From Lachnospiraceae bacterium (lineage in GTDB: Bacteria; Bacillota; Clostridia; Lachnospirales; Lachnospiraceae), in NCBI GenBank assembly GCA_020860645.1, contig JAJBTX010000089.1, positions 1 to 52,272 on the forward strand: DNA of 52,272 nt. The letters run 5' to 3'. Position numbers and translations under genes: made by a program. The notes under the pieces are model-generated. The model did not search any database. It was not told the origin of the DNA and saw nothing but the letters and a program-made list of their open reading frames with translations. Shown piece after piece: positions 27,876 to 35,796 of this stretch (positions are counted from its first letter, which is position 1; each line of letters begins with the position of its first letter).

Positions 27876-29282
27876 ATGCCCGGACGACGCAGGAAAAAAA
27901 AGATTATCCGCGTAAACAGCCGCAGACCGATCAATATTGATCTGGTCTTTTTCGGTGCCGTCGCCTTTTACCTGTGCGCTATTGTCTATATGGGCCTGCA
28001 TTCCACGCATATTGCGGGCTATGAGGTGACGACCGGTTCGCTGGCCGCCAATCACACCTACACAGGATTCGCGATTCGCGACGAGAAGGTGTTTCAGGCT
28101 GAAACAACCGGCTATGTCAGTTATTATGCCGGCGCGGGTGACCGCGTGACGGCGTCCTCCCTGGTCTACACAGTAGACGAGAAGGGCGATATCAATGAGC
28201 TGATCCAGGAAAACGCGGAGAATATCGACCTGACCGATGACGACTATTCGGCGCTGCGCAGCGAGATCAGCAGCTTCATGAGCGATTACGAGGACAGCAG
28301 CTTCTCAGAGGTCTACGATTTTCAGGAGGATATGGAGAGCTCGGTGATGGAGCTGCTGAATCAGAGCATGCTCGACAGCCTCGAGGAGGCGGGAGAGGAC
28401 TCGATGTTCACGAGAGTCTATTCCGCGGAGGTCGGCATCGTGGAGTATTATGAGGACGGCTACGAGGATGTGACGGCAGATACCGTGACGGAGGAGATGC
28501 TCGATTCCACGGATTACGACAGCGGCAGCCTGAAAAAAGAGATCATCCAGGCTGGAGAATCGGCATATAAGCTCGTGCAGTCGGAGAAATGGACGCTGAT
28601 TGTCCCGCTTACATCCGAGGAGGTCTCCGAATATCTCGAGGATGGGACGGAGTACATGGAGGTGCGCTTCACGCGCGACGATACGACCGCCTGGGCGACC
28701 TTTTCCATTGTCTATGTAGGAACGACGCCCTGTGCGCGGCTGGATTTCAACAATTCCATGGTTCGCTTTGCTGACCAGCGCTATGTCGAAGTGGAATTCC
28801 TGGTCGACGATGAGGAAGGCCTGAAGATCCCGAACACTGCGATTGTCGAGAAGGAGTTTTACCTGATTCCGAAGGACTACCTCGTGGAGCAGGAGGACAG
28901 CAGCGGCTTCCTGAAGGAGGTCTATGATGAAAACGGTCAGTCCAGTGCAGAGTTTGTGAGTGTGACGCTCTACTATGAGGACGATGATTACTATTATATC
29001 GACCCGCTGGAGACGGACTATACGAGCGGCGAGGTGCTGCTCTCTACCGGCGATTACCTTGTGAAGACAGACAGCCAGGACCGCTTCCAGATCGGGCAGA
29101 GGAGTACGCTGCAGGGCGTCTACAATATCAACAAGGGCTATACGCAGTTCCGTCAGATCACGATTCTCGATCAGAACGAGGAATATACGCTGGTGGAGCA
29201 GGGAACGAGCTACGGTCTGACGGTCTACGACCGCATCGTGCTGAACGGCGAAGCGGTCGATGAAGATACGGTTATTTACTGA
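27876..29282 (+). CDS. HlyD-like membrane-anchored protein of the sepF neighbourhood
   Basis: 468 residues. A basic N terminus (PGRRRKKKIIR) precedes one membrane segment at about 22-42. The outside part begins with a biotinyl/HlyD-like beta hairpin (QAETTGYVSYYAGAGDRV), then a very acidic helical region, then beta-rich segments including DRFQIGQRSTLQGVYNINKGYTQF. These fit the 'HlyD family efflux transporter periplasmic adaptor' annotation used for such Clostridia proteins beside yggS-sepF. No ABC or RND partner is nearby, so export is unlikely to be proven by context. The ATG at 27876 with AGGAG about 10 nt upstream is preferred over a reading from 27810 that crosses the hairpin. Confidence 0.75.
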   Translation: MPGRRRKKKIIRVNSRRPINIDLVFFGAVAFYLCAIVYMGLHSTHIAGYEVTTGSLAANHTYTGFAIRDEKVFQAETTGYVSYYAGAGDRVTASSLVYTVDEKGDINELIQENAENIDLTDDDYSALRSEISSFMSDYEDSSFSEVYDFQEDMESSVMELLNQSMLDSLEEAGEDSMFTRVYSAEVGIVEYYEDGYEDVTADTVTEEMLDSTDYDSGSLKKEIIQAGESAYKLVQSEKWTLIVPLTSEEVSEYLEDGTEYMEVRFTRDDTTAWATFSIVYVGTTPCARLDFNNSMVRFADQRYVEVEFLVDDEEGLKIPNTAIVEKEFYLIPKDYLVEQEDSSGFLKEVYDENGQSSAEFVSVTLYYEDDDYYYIDPLETDYTSGEVLLSTGDYLVKTDSQDRFQIGQRSTLQGVYNINKGYTQFRQITILDQNEEYTLVEQGTSYGLTVYDRIVLNGEAVDEDTVIY

Positions 29283-29303
29283 TACCGGAAGGAGGCGTTT
29301 TCT

Positions 29304-29996
29304 ATGGTAACGGAAAATCTGAGGGAAGTTGAACGGCGGGTGAGCGAGGCCTGTGCGCGCGCCGGGCGCAGCCGCGATGAGGTAACGCTCATTGCGGTCA
29401 GCAAGACCAAGCCGGTGGAGATGCTGCAGGAGGCCTATGAGGCCGGTGCCCGCGCCTTCGGGGAAAATAAGGTACAGGAGCTCTGTGAGAAGTACGATCA
29501 GCTCCCGGCGGACATTGACTGGCATCTGATCGGCCATCTGCAGAGAAATAAGGTAAAATACATCGTCGGGAAGGCCGCGCTGATTCACTCGGTCGATTCT
29601 CTGCGCCTGGCGCAGGAGATCAGCCGCGAGGCCGAAAAAAAAGGCGTAGAAGTCAATATCCTGATCGAGGTCAACGTGGCGGAAGAGGAGAGCAAGTTCG
29701 GCGTATCCGTGGAGGAGACGGAAAGTCTGGTCCGGGAGGCTGCCGCATTGCCGCATATTCATGTGCTCGGACTTATGACAATCGCGCCCCAGGTGGAGAA
29801 ATCAGAGGAAAACAGACCGGTTTTTCGCGCTTTAAAGAAATTGGCAGTTGACATCAAAATGAAAAACATCGATAATGTAAGCATGGATGTGCTCTCGATG
29901 GGCATGACGGGCGATTATGAAACCGCCATCGAGGAGGGCGCGACGATGGTGCGCGTGGGTACGGGCATTTTCGGCGAGAGAAACTACGCGGTATAA
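29304..29996 (+). CDS. yggS: YggS family pyridoxal phosphate homeostasis protein (PLPBP)
   Basis: 230 residues, a single TIM-barrel PLP-binding domain. The PLP lysine is K34 in LIAVSKTKP; further family motifs are FGENKVQE, WHLIGHLQRNK, and SMGMTGDYETAIEEGATMVRVGTGIFGER. It controls free PLP and amino-acid pools rather than acting as a classical enzyme. GGAGG sits at proper spacing. Linkage to sepF is standard in Gram-positive bacteria. Confidence 0.96.
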   Translation: MVTENLREVERRVSEACARAGRSRDEVTLIAVSKTKPVEMLQEAYEAGARAFGENKVQELCEKYDQLPADIDWHLIGHLQRNKVKYIVGKAALIHSVDSLRLAQEISREAEKKGVEVNILIEVNVAEEESKFGVSVEETESLVREAAALPHIHVLGLMTIAPQVEKSEENRPVFRALKKLAVDIKMKNIDNVSMDVLSMGMTGDYETAIEEGATMVRVGTGIFGERNYAV

Positions 29997-30009
29997 AGGA
30001 GAAACAGAT

Positions 30010-30531
30010 ATGAGTTTTTTGGACAGGATCATGGACAGTATGCATCTTAGTAACGACGATTACGACGACTATGATGACTTTGACGATGATTATGACGACG
30101 AGCCTGCGAAGAAGAGCCGGATCTTTAAAAAGAAAGACAAGGATTTCGACTATGATGAGGATGATGACGGTTCCGCAAAGGATGCGAAGGCCGCAAAGTC
30201 GAAGGTGAGTGCGCCCAGGATCACACCCATGCGTTCCAAAAAAGCCGGAAACGGCATGGAGGTCTGCGTGTTCAAGCCGACGCAGTTCGACGAGGCCCGG
30301 GAGATCACCGATACGCTGCTCAACAACTGCACGGTGGTGCTGAATTTTGAGGGACTCGACGTGGAGGTCGCGCAGCGCATTATCGACTTCACCTCAGGCT
30401 CCTGCTACGCGATGGGCGGCAACCTGCGCAAGGTTTCCAATTATATCTTCATCGTGACGCCGCGCAACGTGGATCTGGCAGGCGATTTCCAGGAAATTGT
30501 GGCCGGGGCTTTTGACGTCCCTTCGATCTGA
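30010..30531 (+). CDS. sepF: Cell division protein SepF
   Basis: 173 residues. The N-terminal amphipathic helix MSFLDRIMDSMHL should bind the membrane. A very acidic Asp/Tyr linker (about 15-60) follows, and a C-terminal DUF552 domain contains VCVFKPTQFDEAREITDTLL and VLNFEGLDVEVAQRIIDFTSG. SepF tethers FtsZ to the membrane. The frame is open into yggS, but the ATG at 30010 begins the usual SepF N terminus and has a GGAG-like site 14 nt after the yggS stop. Confidence 0.95.
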   Translation: MSFLDRIMDSMHLSNDDYDDYDDFDDDYDDEPAKKSRIFKKKDKDFDYDEDDDGSAKDAKAAKSKVSAPRITPMRSKKAGNGMEVCVFKPTQFDEAREITDTLLNNCTVVLNFEGLDVEVAQRIIDFTSGSCYAMGGNLRKVSNYIFIVTPRNVDLAGDFQEIVAGAFDVPSI

Positions 30532-30557
30532 AAAAATAGTTTATAGAGTGGATATTT

Positions 30558-30631
30558 CACGGTCTCCAGTGCTTCATGGTGATTCTGTCCGTACAGAAAA
30601 AGGCAGGATACATGAAACGGGCGAGGCCGTG
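30558..30631 (+). promoter_or_regulatory. Candidate structured 5' leader of aroB
   Basis: The gap between sepF and aroB folds as a 74-nt extended stem. CACGGTCTC (30558-30566) pairs with GAGGCCGTG (30623-30631, one G-U). TTCATG (30573-30578) pairs with CATGAA (30611-30616). CTGT/ACAG (30585-30588 with 30593-30596) closes a CCGT loop. Two asymmetric internal loops are left between the stems. It ends 24 nt before the aroB ATG. I do not recognise a known riboswitch consensus, and there is no T tract after it. A regulatory RNA is possible, as is chance folding. Confidence 0.4.
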
Positions 30632-30655
30632 ATTCGTAATATGAGGAAATGATTT

Positions 30656-31765
30656 ATGAGTGAAGAAAGAAAAAAACTGGATGTGTCAAAAGATGGAAGC
30701 TATTCCTACTCCATTTATCTGGAGCCGGATTTCGGCAATCTGGGCGAGGCGCTTGTGCCGCTTGCCCCGGAGGACCGCCGTGTCTGCATTGTCACGGACA
30801 GCACAGTTGCAGCTCTCTACGCTGAGGAGCTGAAGGCCGCGCTCGCGCCGCATTTCGCGAAGGTTTCCGTCTTCGTCTTCCCAGCGGGGGAGGAGCACAA
30901 GACGCTCGACACCGTGCGCGACCTCTATGAGCACCTGATCCTGGAGAAATTTGACCGGAAGGATCTGCTCGCCGCGCTCGGCGGCGGCGTGACAGGTGAC
31001 CTGACCGGCTTCGCGGCGGCGACTTACCTGCGCGGCATCGATTTTATTCAGATTCCGACGACGCTGCTCTCACAGGTGGATTCAAGTATCGGCGGCAAGA
31101 CCGGCGTGGATTTCGACGCCTACAAAAATATGGTCGGGGCGTTCCACATGCCGCGTCTCGTCTACATGAACCTGAACACGCTCAGGAGTCTGCCGGAGCG
31201 GCAGTTTGCCTCCGGCATGGCGGAGATCGTCAAGCACGGCCTGATTCAGGACAGCGATTATTATATGTGGCTGAAAGAGAACGCGGCGCAGATCCGGGCG
31301 CGGGATTATGGCGCGCTGCTCACGATGGTGGAGGGGAGCTGCCGGATCAAACGCCGCGTCGTGGAGGAGGACCCGACGGAGCAGGGCATCCGCGGCTGGC
31401 TGAATTTCGGGCACACGATCGGGCATGCGATAGAGAAGCTGAAGGATTTCACGCTCAGCCACGGCGAGTGCGTAGCGATCGGCTGCGCGGCCGCAGCCTG
31501 GATGTCTGAAAAACGCGGTAATCTTAACAGGGCACAGCTTCGTGATATCGAGGAGATGCTCACGGCCTTTGGACTGCCGCTGCGCGCGGAGGGACTTATC
31601 CCGGAGGAGGTGCTACGCGCGACGAAGTCGGACAAAAAGATGCGCGCCGGGCGTATCCGTTTTGTGCTGCTGCGGCAGATCGGGGAGGCGTATCTCACAC
31701 AGGACGTGGAGGATGCGGAGCTGCTGTGCGCGATAACATATGTCTGTGAGGGAGGCGCCGCATGA
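30656..31765 (+). CDS. aroB: 3-dehydroquinate synthase
   Basis: 369 residues, full length. It converts DAHP to 3-dehydroquinate in the shikimate pathway, with NAD and a divalent metal. Family motifs: LAALGGGVTGDLTGFAAATYLRG is the NAD-binding core in part, with QVDSSIGGKTGVD, KNMVGAFHMP, MAEIVKHGLI, NFGHTIGHAIE and LSHGECVAIG; the Glu and two His metal ligands are in the last three. Its TGA overlaps the lspA ATG (ATGA), so the genes are coupled. aroK lies 10 kb away. Confidence 0.96.
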   Translation: MSEERKKLDVSKDGSYSYSIYLEPDFGNLGEALVPLAPEDRRVCIVTDSTVAALYAEELKAALAPHFAKVSVFVFPAGEEHKTLDTVRDLYEHLILEKFDRKDLLAALGGGVTGDLTGFAAATYLRGIDFIQIPTTLLSQVDSSIGGKTGVDFDAYKNMVGAFHMPRLVYMNLNTLRSLPERQFASGMAEIVKHGLIQDSDYYMWLKENAAQIRARDYGALLTMVEGSCRIKRRVVEEDPTEQGIRGWLNFGHTIGHAIEKLKDFTLSHGECVAIGCAAAAWMSEKRGNLNRAQLRDIEEMLTAFGLPLRAEGLIPEEVLRATKSDKKMRAGRIRFVLLRQIGEAYLTQDVEDAELLCAITYVCEGGAA

Positions 31766-32286
31766 ACAGACTGCTGCGAAATCCGATTTTCATCGCCGTG
31801 CTGACGCTGCTGCTGATCGGTCTTGACCAGTTCTCGAAGGCTCTGGCGGTGCGCTATCTGATGGGAAGTGACCCTCTTGTGCTGTGGGACGGCGTCTTTG
31901 AGCTTCGTTATCTCGAAAACCGAGGGGCGGCCTTCGGCCTGCTGCAGGGACAGAGAACCTTCTTTCTCGTGATCGGGCTTGTGGTTTTCGTCGCGGTGCT
32001 GTTTCTGTTCCGCTATCTGTCGCCGGAGCGGCGCTACTGGCCGCTGCGCCTGATTGCGGTCTTCATCCTGGCCGGAGCCTGGGGCAATATGATTGACCGG
32101 ATACGGAACGGTTACGTTGTGGATTTTTTCTATTTTAAGCTGATCGATTTCCCGATTTTTAATGTGGCGGATATCTATGTGACAGTCGGGACGGCAGTGC
32201 TGATTCTTCTCGTGCTGTTCTATTATAAGGACGAGGATCTGAACGATATCCTTGTGAAAAGGCCGAAGAAGGAGAAGCAGTCATGA
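31762..32286 (+). CDS. lspA: Signal peptidase II (prolipoprotein signal peptidase)
   Basis: 174 residues with four membrane segments. It cleaves lipoprotein signal peptides before the lipidated Cys. The family motifs NRGAAFGLL, WGNMIDRIRNGYVVDF and FNVADIYVTVG carry the two catalytic Asp residues. Its likely substrates in this window include the carboxypeptidase at 26299 and the TrpX-type protein at 35797. It overlaps aroB by 4 nt and rluD by 4 nt. Confidence 0.96.
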   Translation: MNRLLRNPIFIAVLTLLLIGLDQFSKALAVRYLMGSDPLVLWDGVFELRYLENRGAAFGLLQGQRTFFLVIGLVVFVAVLFLFRYLSPERRYWPLRLIAVFILAGAWGNMIDRIRNGYVVDFFYFKLIDFPIFNVADIYVTVGTAVLILLVLFYYKDEDLNDILVKRPKKEKQS

Positions 32287-33191
32287 GCCGGTTCTGTCTT
32301 ACTGTGGAGGAGCAGCAGGACGGCGAGCGCCTTGACCGGGCCTTAAGTGCGCTGCTGCCGGAGCAGTCGCGCTCCTATCTGCAGTCGCAAATTCGGGAGG
32401 GGAATGTGCTGCTGAACGGGAAAAGCGTGAAGGCGAGTACCCGCGTGGAGTGCGGGGATGAGATGGTGCTCGATCTGCCGGAGGCTGTGGAACCGGAGAT
32501 TCTGCCGGAGAACATTCCGCTGGACATTCTCTATGAGGACGCCGACCTGCTCTTTGTCAACAAGCCGAAGGGAATGGTCGTACATCCTGCGGCCGGTCAC
32601 ATGAGCGGCACGCTCGTCAACGCGGTGCTGTACCACTGCGGGGGAGAGCTCTCCGGCATCAACGGGGTCATGCGCCCCGGCATCGTCCATCGCATCGACC
32701 GGGACACGACAGGCGTGCTCGTGGTCTGCAAGAATGATTTTGCGCATAAAAATGTCGCGGCACAGCTGGGAGAACACTCGATCACCAGAAGCTATACCGC
32801 GATTGCAAATGGTGTGATACGCCAGGACAGCGGCATCATCGACGCGCCGATCGGAAGACATCCGACCGAGCGCAAGAAGATGGCGGTCAATTATAAGAAT
32901 GGCAAAGCGGCGGTCACGCACTATCAGGTGCTCGAGCGCTTCGCGAATCACAGCTGTATTGAATGCCGTCTGGAGACCGGGCGTACGCATCAGATCCGCG
33001 TGCATATGGCCTCAATCGGGTACCCGCTGCTCGGCGACACGGTCTATGGCTCTTCCAGAAATCCCATGCATCTGACGGGGCAGACGCTGCACGCCCGCGT
33101 GCTCGGCCTCATTCACCCGACGACCGGGCGCTACCTCGAGGTGGAAGCACCGCTGCCGGACTATTTTCAGAAGCTTTTGCGGACGCTGTAG
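32283..33191 (+). CDS. RluA/RluD-family pseudouridine synthase
   Basis: 302 residues. An N-terminal S4 RNA-binding domain (about 12-70, GERLDRAL and LLNGKSVKASTRV) is followed by the synthase domain with the catalytic Asp in HRIDRDTTGVLV, plus VVHPAAGH and RTHQIRVHMASIGYPLLGD. It modifies uridines in 23S rRNA; the lspA-rluD pairing suggests RluD-like, but paralogues are hard to separate by sequence alone. Overlap with lspA is 4 nt (ATGA). Confidence 0.93.
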   Translation: MSRFCLTVEEQQDGERLDRALSALLPEQSRSYLQSQIREGNVLLNGKSVKASTRVECGDEMVLDLPEAVEPEILPENIPLDILYEDADLLFVNKPKGMVVHPAAGHMSGTLVNAVLYHCGGELSGINGVMRPGIVHRIDRDTTGVLVVCKNDFAHKNVAAQLGEHSITRSYTAIANGVIRQDSGIIDAPIGRHPTERKKMAVNYKNGKAAVTHYQVLERFANHSCIECRLETGRTHQIRVHMASIGYPLLGDTVYGSSRNPMHLTGQTLHARVLGLIHPTTGRYLEVEAPLPDYFQKLLRTL

Positions 33192-33193
33192 CT

Positions 33194-33784
33194 TCAGGCT
33201 TCCAGCGTTTCCATCTCCGCGTTCACGGAGGCCTCGCAGGAGCGCATCGCGAGGATCGTCCGCTCGAGCAGCTCATCGAGCGTCCAGCCGAGCATCTCGG
33301 CTCCCTGGGCGATGATGTCGCGGGAGCATCCGGCGGCGAAGCGCTTATCCTTGTATTTCTTTTTGAGGCTCTTGAGCTCCATATCCATCACACTCTTTGA
33401 CGGGCGCATCTTTGCGGCCGCGCCGATGAGTCCGGTCAGCTCATCGCAGGCGAAGAGCACCTTCTCCATCTGATGCTTCGGTTCGAGATCGCTGCAGATA
33501 CCGTAGCCGTGGCTGCAGATCGAATAAATCATGTCCTCTGCGACGCCGCCCTCACGCAGCAGCTCCGGCGCTTTCTGGCAGTGCTGCTCCGGGTAGAGTT
33601 CAAAGTCGATGTCGTGCAGCAGCCCGACGATGCCCCAGTAGTCAATCTCCTCCTCATAGCCAAGTTCCTTCGCAAAGTAGCGCATCGCACCCTCCACGGT
33701 CAGTCCGTGCAGAATGTGAAAGGGTTCTTTGTTGTACTTCTGCAGCAGTGCGAGCGCTTCGGCTCTGCTGATTTTGCTTTCCAT
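33194..33784 (-). CDS. HD-domain hydrolase
   Basis: 196 residues, soluble. The N-terminal half contains HILHGLTVEGAMRYFA and GLLHDIDFELYPEQH, with the His-Asp pair of an HD metal phosphohydrolase, and later the ICSHGYG histidine. Similar Clostridia proteins are annotated only as HD-domain or HDIG proteins; no substrate is known. It is the last gene of the minus-strand group asnA-greA-HD. Its stop lies 2 nt from the convergent pseudouridine synthase gene, with no terminator between them. Confidence 0.85.
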   Translation of the reverse strand: MESKISRAEALALLQKYNKEPFHILHGLTVEGAMRYFAKELGYEEEIDYWGIVGLLHDIDFELYPEQHCQKAPELLREGGVAEDMIYSICSHGYGICSDLEPKHQMEKVLFACDELTGLIGAAAKMRPSKSVMDMELKSLKKKYKDKRFAAGCSRDIIAQGAEMLGWTLDELLERTILAMRSCEASVNAEMETLEA

Positions 33785-33804
33785 ATGATGATTCCTCCTG
33801 TCTG

Positions 33805-34308
33805 TTAAAATCCGCGGATGTTGTCGTTCTCTTCCTCGTCCGCGTCGCTGATCTCTTTGATAATGACGTCATAGCTGTAATCGCTGCTCACGGTGATGGT
33901 GACGCGGTCGCCCTCCCGATGGTGCAGCAGCGCCTTGCCGAGCGGGGATTCGATGCTGATGCGGTTTTCCCGCGAATTCGCGCGGATGCTGGTCACGATC
34001 TTGTAGGTCTTGTACGCGTCGTCCTCCTCGAGGTAGACGGTGACGCTCTTGTTGAGGCCGACCTCCTCGGAGGCGCTTTCATCCTCCACGATCACCGCGT
34101 TTTTGAGCATGCGCTCGAGATAGCGGATGCGGCTGTTGTTTGAGCCGTTTTCGCGCCGCGCCGCGTAGTATTCAAAATTTTCACTTAAGTCTCCCTGCGC
34201 CCTGGCTTCGCGCACGGCGTCGAGAATCTGGGGACGGAGCACCAGCTTGCGGTGATCGATCTCCGCCTGAATCTTTTCTACATCTTTTTTTGTCAGCTTT
34301 TCCTGCAT
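33805..34308 (-). CDS. greA: Transcript cleavage factor GreA/GreB family
   Basis: 167 residues. The N-terminal coiled-coil has the acidic tip GDLSENFEYYAARRE that enters the RNA polymerase secondary channel. The C-terminal FKBP-like domain contains SPLGKALLHHREGD. It rescues backtracked RNA polymerase. The longer reading begins at 34374 inside asnA, but the ATG at 34308 has a GAAGGAG site and the usual N terminus. asnA ends 11 nt upstream, implying one mRNA. Confidence 0.93.
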   Translation of the reverse strand: MQEKLTKKDVEKIQAEIDHRKLVLRPQILDAVREARAQGDLSENFEYYAARRENGSNNSRIRYLERMLKNAVIVEDESASEEVGLNKSVTVYLEEDDAYKTYKIVTSIRANSRENRISIESPLGKALLHHREGDRVTITVSSDYSYDVIIKEISDADEEENDNIRGF

Positions 34309-34319
34309 GGGGACTCCTT

Positions 34320-35330
34320 CTACAGCAGCGTGACGCCGCGTTCGAGCGCCGCCTCGCGGATATTTTCCGGCCATACCGACACCTGCACTTCGCCGATGTG
34401 TGCTTTGCGCAGGAAAAACATACAGATGCGGGACTGCCCGATGCCGCCGCCGATGGTGTAAGGCAGCTTCTTCTCCAGAATGGCCTTCTGGAAGGGGAGA
34501 GCGGCGCGCTCCTCGCAGCCTGCCTTTTTCAGCTGCTCTGCCAGAGAATCCTCGTCCACGCGGATGCCCATGGAGGAGAGCTCGAGCGAGTGACCGAGCA
34601 CAGGATACCAGACGATGATATCGCCGTTCAGGTGCCAGTCGTCGTAGTCCGGCGCGCGTCCGTCGTGCGGCTCACCGTTCGAGAGCTTATCGCCGATATT
34701 CATGAGGAAGACCGCGCCTCGCTCCTCGGCGATGCGGTCCTCGCGCTCCTGACGGCTGAGGTCCGGCCAGCGGTCGAGCAGCTCCTGCGTGGTGACAAAG
34801 GAGATTTCCTTCGGCAGGATTTCCTCGATGTAATCATAGCGGATCGCCATGTATTTCTCCGTCTTTTTCAGCGCCTTGTAAATCTTGCGGACCGTCTCTT
34901 TGAGATAATCCGTGTTCCGGTCCTGCTTCAGTATAATTTTCTCCCAGTCCCACTGGTCGACGTAGATCGAATGAATATTGTCGGTATCCTCGTCGCGGCG
35001 GATCGCGTTCATGTCGGTGTAAAGCCCTTCGCCCACATGGAAGCCGTACTGCAGCAGCGCGTTGCGCTTCCACTTCGCGAGGGAGTGCACGATCTCGACA
35101 GGACGCTCATTCTGCTCGCGGATACCGAAGGTAACCGGGCGCTCGACGCCGTTCAGATTATCATTGAGACCGGACTCGGGCGCGACGAACAGCGGCGCGG
35201 AGACGCGCAGAAGATAGAGCTGCTCCGAGAGCGTCTGCTGGAAGAAATCCTTGACGGTCTTGATCGCGACCTGCGTGTCGTAGAGCGACAGTTCTGAGCG
35301 ATAATTTTCAGGTATGTATAAATGTTCCAT
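34320..35330 (-). CDS. asnA: Aspartate-ammonia ligase (asparagine synthetase A)
   Basis: 336 residues, typical for AsnA, an aminoacyl-tRNA-synthetase-like enzyme using Asp, ammonia and ATP. Motifs: [46 protein letters not shown], and [14 protein letters not shown] near the C terminus. The frame is open to 35432, but the ATG at 35330 with GGAGGTGG upstream gives the standard [11 protein letters not shown] start. Its promoter lies back to back with that of the tryptophan T-box transcript. Confidence 0.95.
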   Translation of the reverse strand: MEHLYIPENYRSELSLYDTQVAIKTVKDFFQQTLSEQLYLLRVSAPLFVAPESGLNDNLNGVERPVTFGIREQNERPVEIVHSLAKWKRNALLQYGFHVGEGLYTDMNAIRRDEDTDNIHSIYVDQWDWEKIILKQDRNTDYLKETVRKIYKALKKTEKYMAIRYDYIEEILPKEISFVTTQELLDRWPDLSRQEREDRIAEERGAVFLMNIGDKLSNGEPHDGRAPDYDDWHLNGDIIVWYPVLGHSLELSSMGIRVDEDSLAEQLKKAGCEERAALPFQKAILEKKLPYTIGGGIGQSRICMFFLRKAHIGEVQVSVWPENIREAALERGVTLL

Positions 35331-35352
35331 ATGCCACCTCCATACTCCCGCC

Positions 35353-35382
35353 AGTATAGCATAAAAACATAAGGAATGTAAA
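35353..35382 (-). promoter_or_regulatory. Sigma-A promoter of asnA
   Basis: On the minus strand, TTTACA (35377-35382) and TATACT (35353-35358) are separated by 18 nt. The -10 is preceded by TGC, close to an extended -10. It lies about 23 nt before the asnA start codon and within 10 nt of the -35 box of the divergent promoter. Confidence 0.75.
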
Positions 35383-35390
35383 GAAATCGG

Positions 35391-35419
35391 TTGACAAATC
35401 CGACCGAATGGCATAAGAT
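35391..35419 (+). promoter_or_regulatory. Sigma-A promoter of the trp T-box transcript
   Basis: Consensus TTGACA (35391-35396), a 17-nt spacer and TAAGAT (35414-35419). Transcription would start near 35426, giving a leader of about 370 nt that holds the complete T-box before trpX. Confidence 0.85.
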
Positions 35420-35425
35420 AAACAG

Positions 35426-35702
35426 GAATCAAGAGAAACCGTTGAGAAAGAAGAGTAAGCTTTCACACAAGATCACAGAGAGCCGCAGATGGTGGGATTG
35501 CGGTATGGAGTGGATTGCTGAATGGGCTTTCGAGGGCAGCCTGAAATGCGAAGAGTAGGCGCTGCCGGGAACCTGACCCGTTATCAATAAGGAGCGCATG
35601 GCCGTGCGTGCAAAAGTGGACACAAGAGTCAAGTTGAGTGGTACCGCGATTATAACGATGATTATAACCGTCTCAGGATAAAACCTGGGGCGGTTTTGTT
35701 TT
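35426..35702 (+). promoter_or_regulatory. Tryptophan-specific T-box riboswitch
   Basis: Stem I elements are visible: AGTA (35454-35457), an AGAGAGCC bulge segment, a CCGC/GCGG distal stem with a GATGGTGGGA loop, and the 3' side of the specifier loop GAA-TGG-G, with specifier codon TGG (Trp) at 35523-35525. The T-box sequence AAGTTGAGTGGTACCGCG at 35631-35648 should pair with the NCCA end of uncharged tRNA. The terminator stem is 35666-35677 with 35684-35695, followed by T-rich sequence. Uncharged tRNA-Trp should favour the antiterminator and switch on the importer genes downstream. The element is a clear family match; the specifier call rests on the GAA-NNN register. Confidence 0.93.
35666..35702 (+). 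terminator. T-box regulated intrinsic terminator
   Basis: A 12-bp stem AACCGTCTCAGG/CCTGGGGCGGTT (two G-U pairs) with a short A-rich loop, then TTTTGTTTTC. Its 5' arm would be sequestered by the T-box antiterminator when uncharged tRNA binds. Confidence 0.9.
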
Positions 35703-35796
35703 CGTACAGAGTTATACTATGCTCTGCATTTTCGAGCATGGCCTGACTCGCAGCGAAGACTAATCATAAAAAGCATTAAAGATGGAGGAAAAAGAC

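Noticed and set aside
33473-33808. Plus-strand 111-codon frame opposite the HD-domain gene
   Set aside because: The minus-strand gene has HD motifs and fits the asnA-greA operon; the plus-strand frame has no ribosome-binding site or recognisable features.
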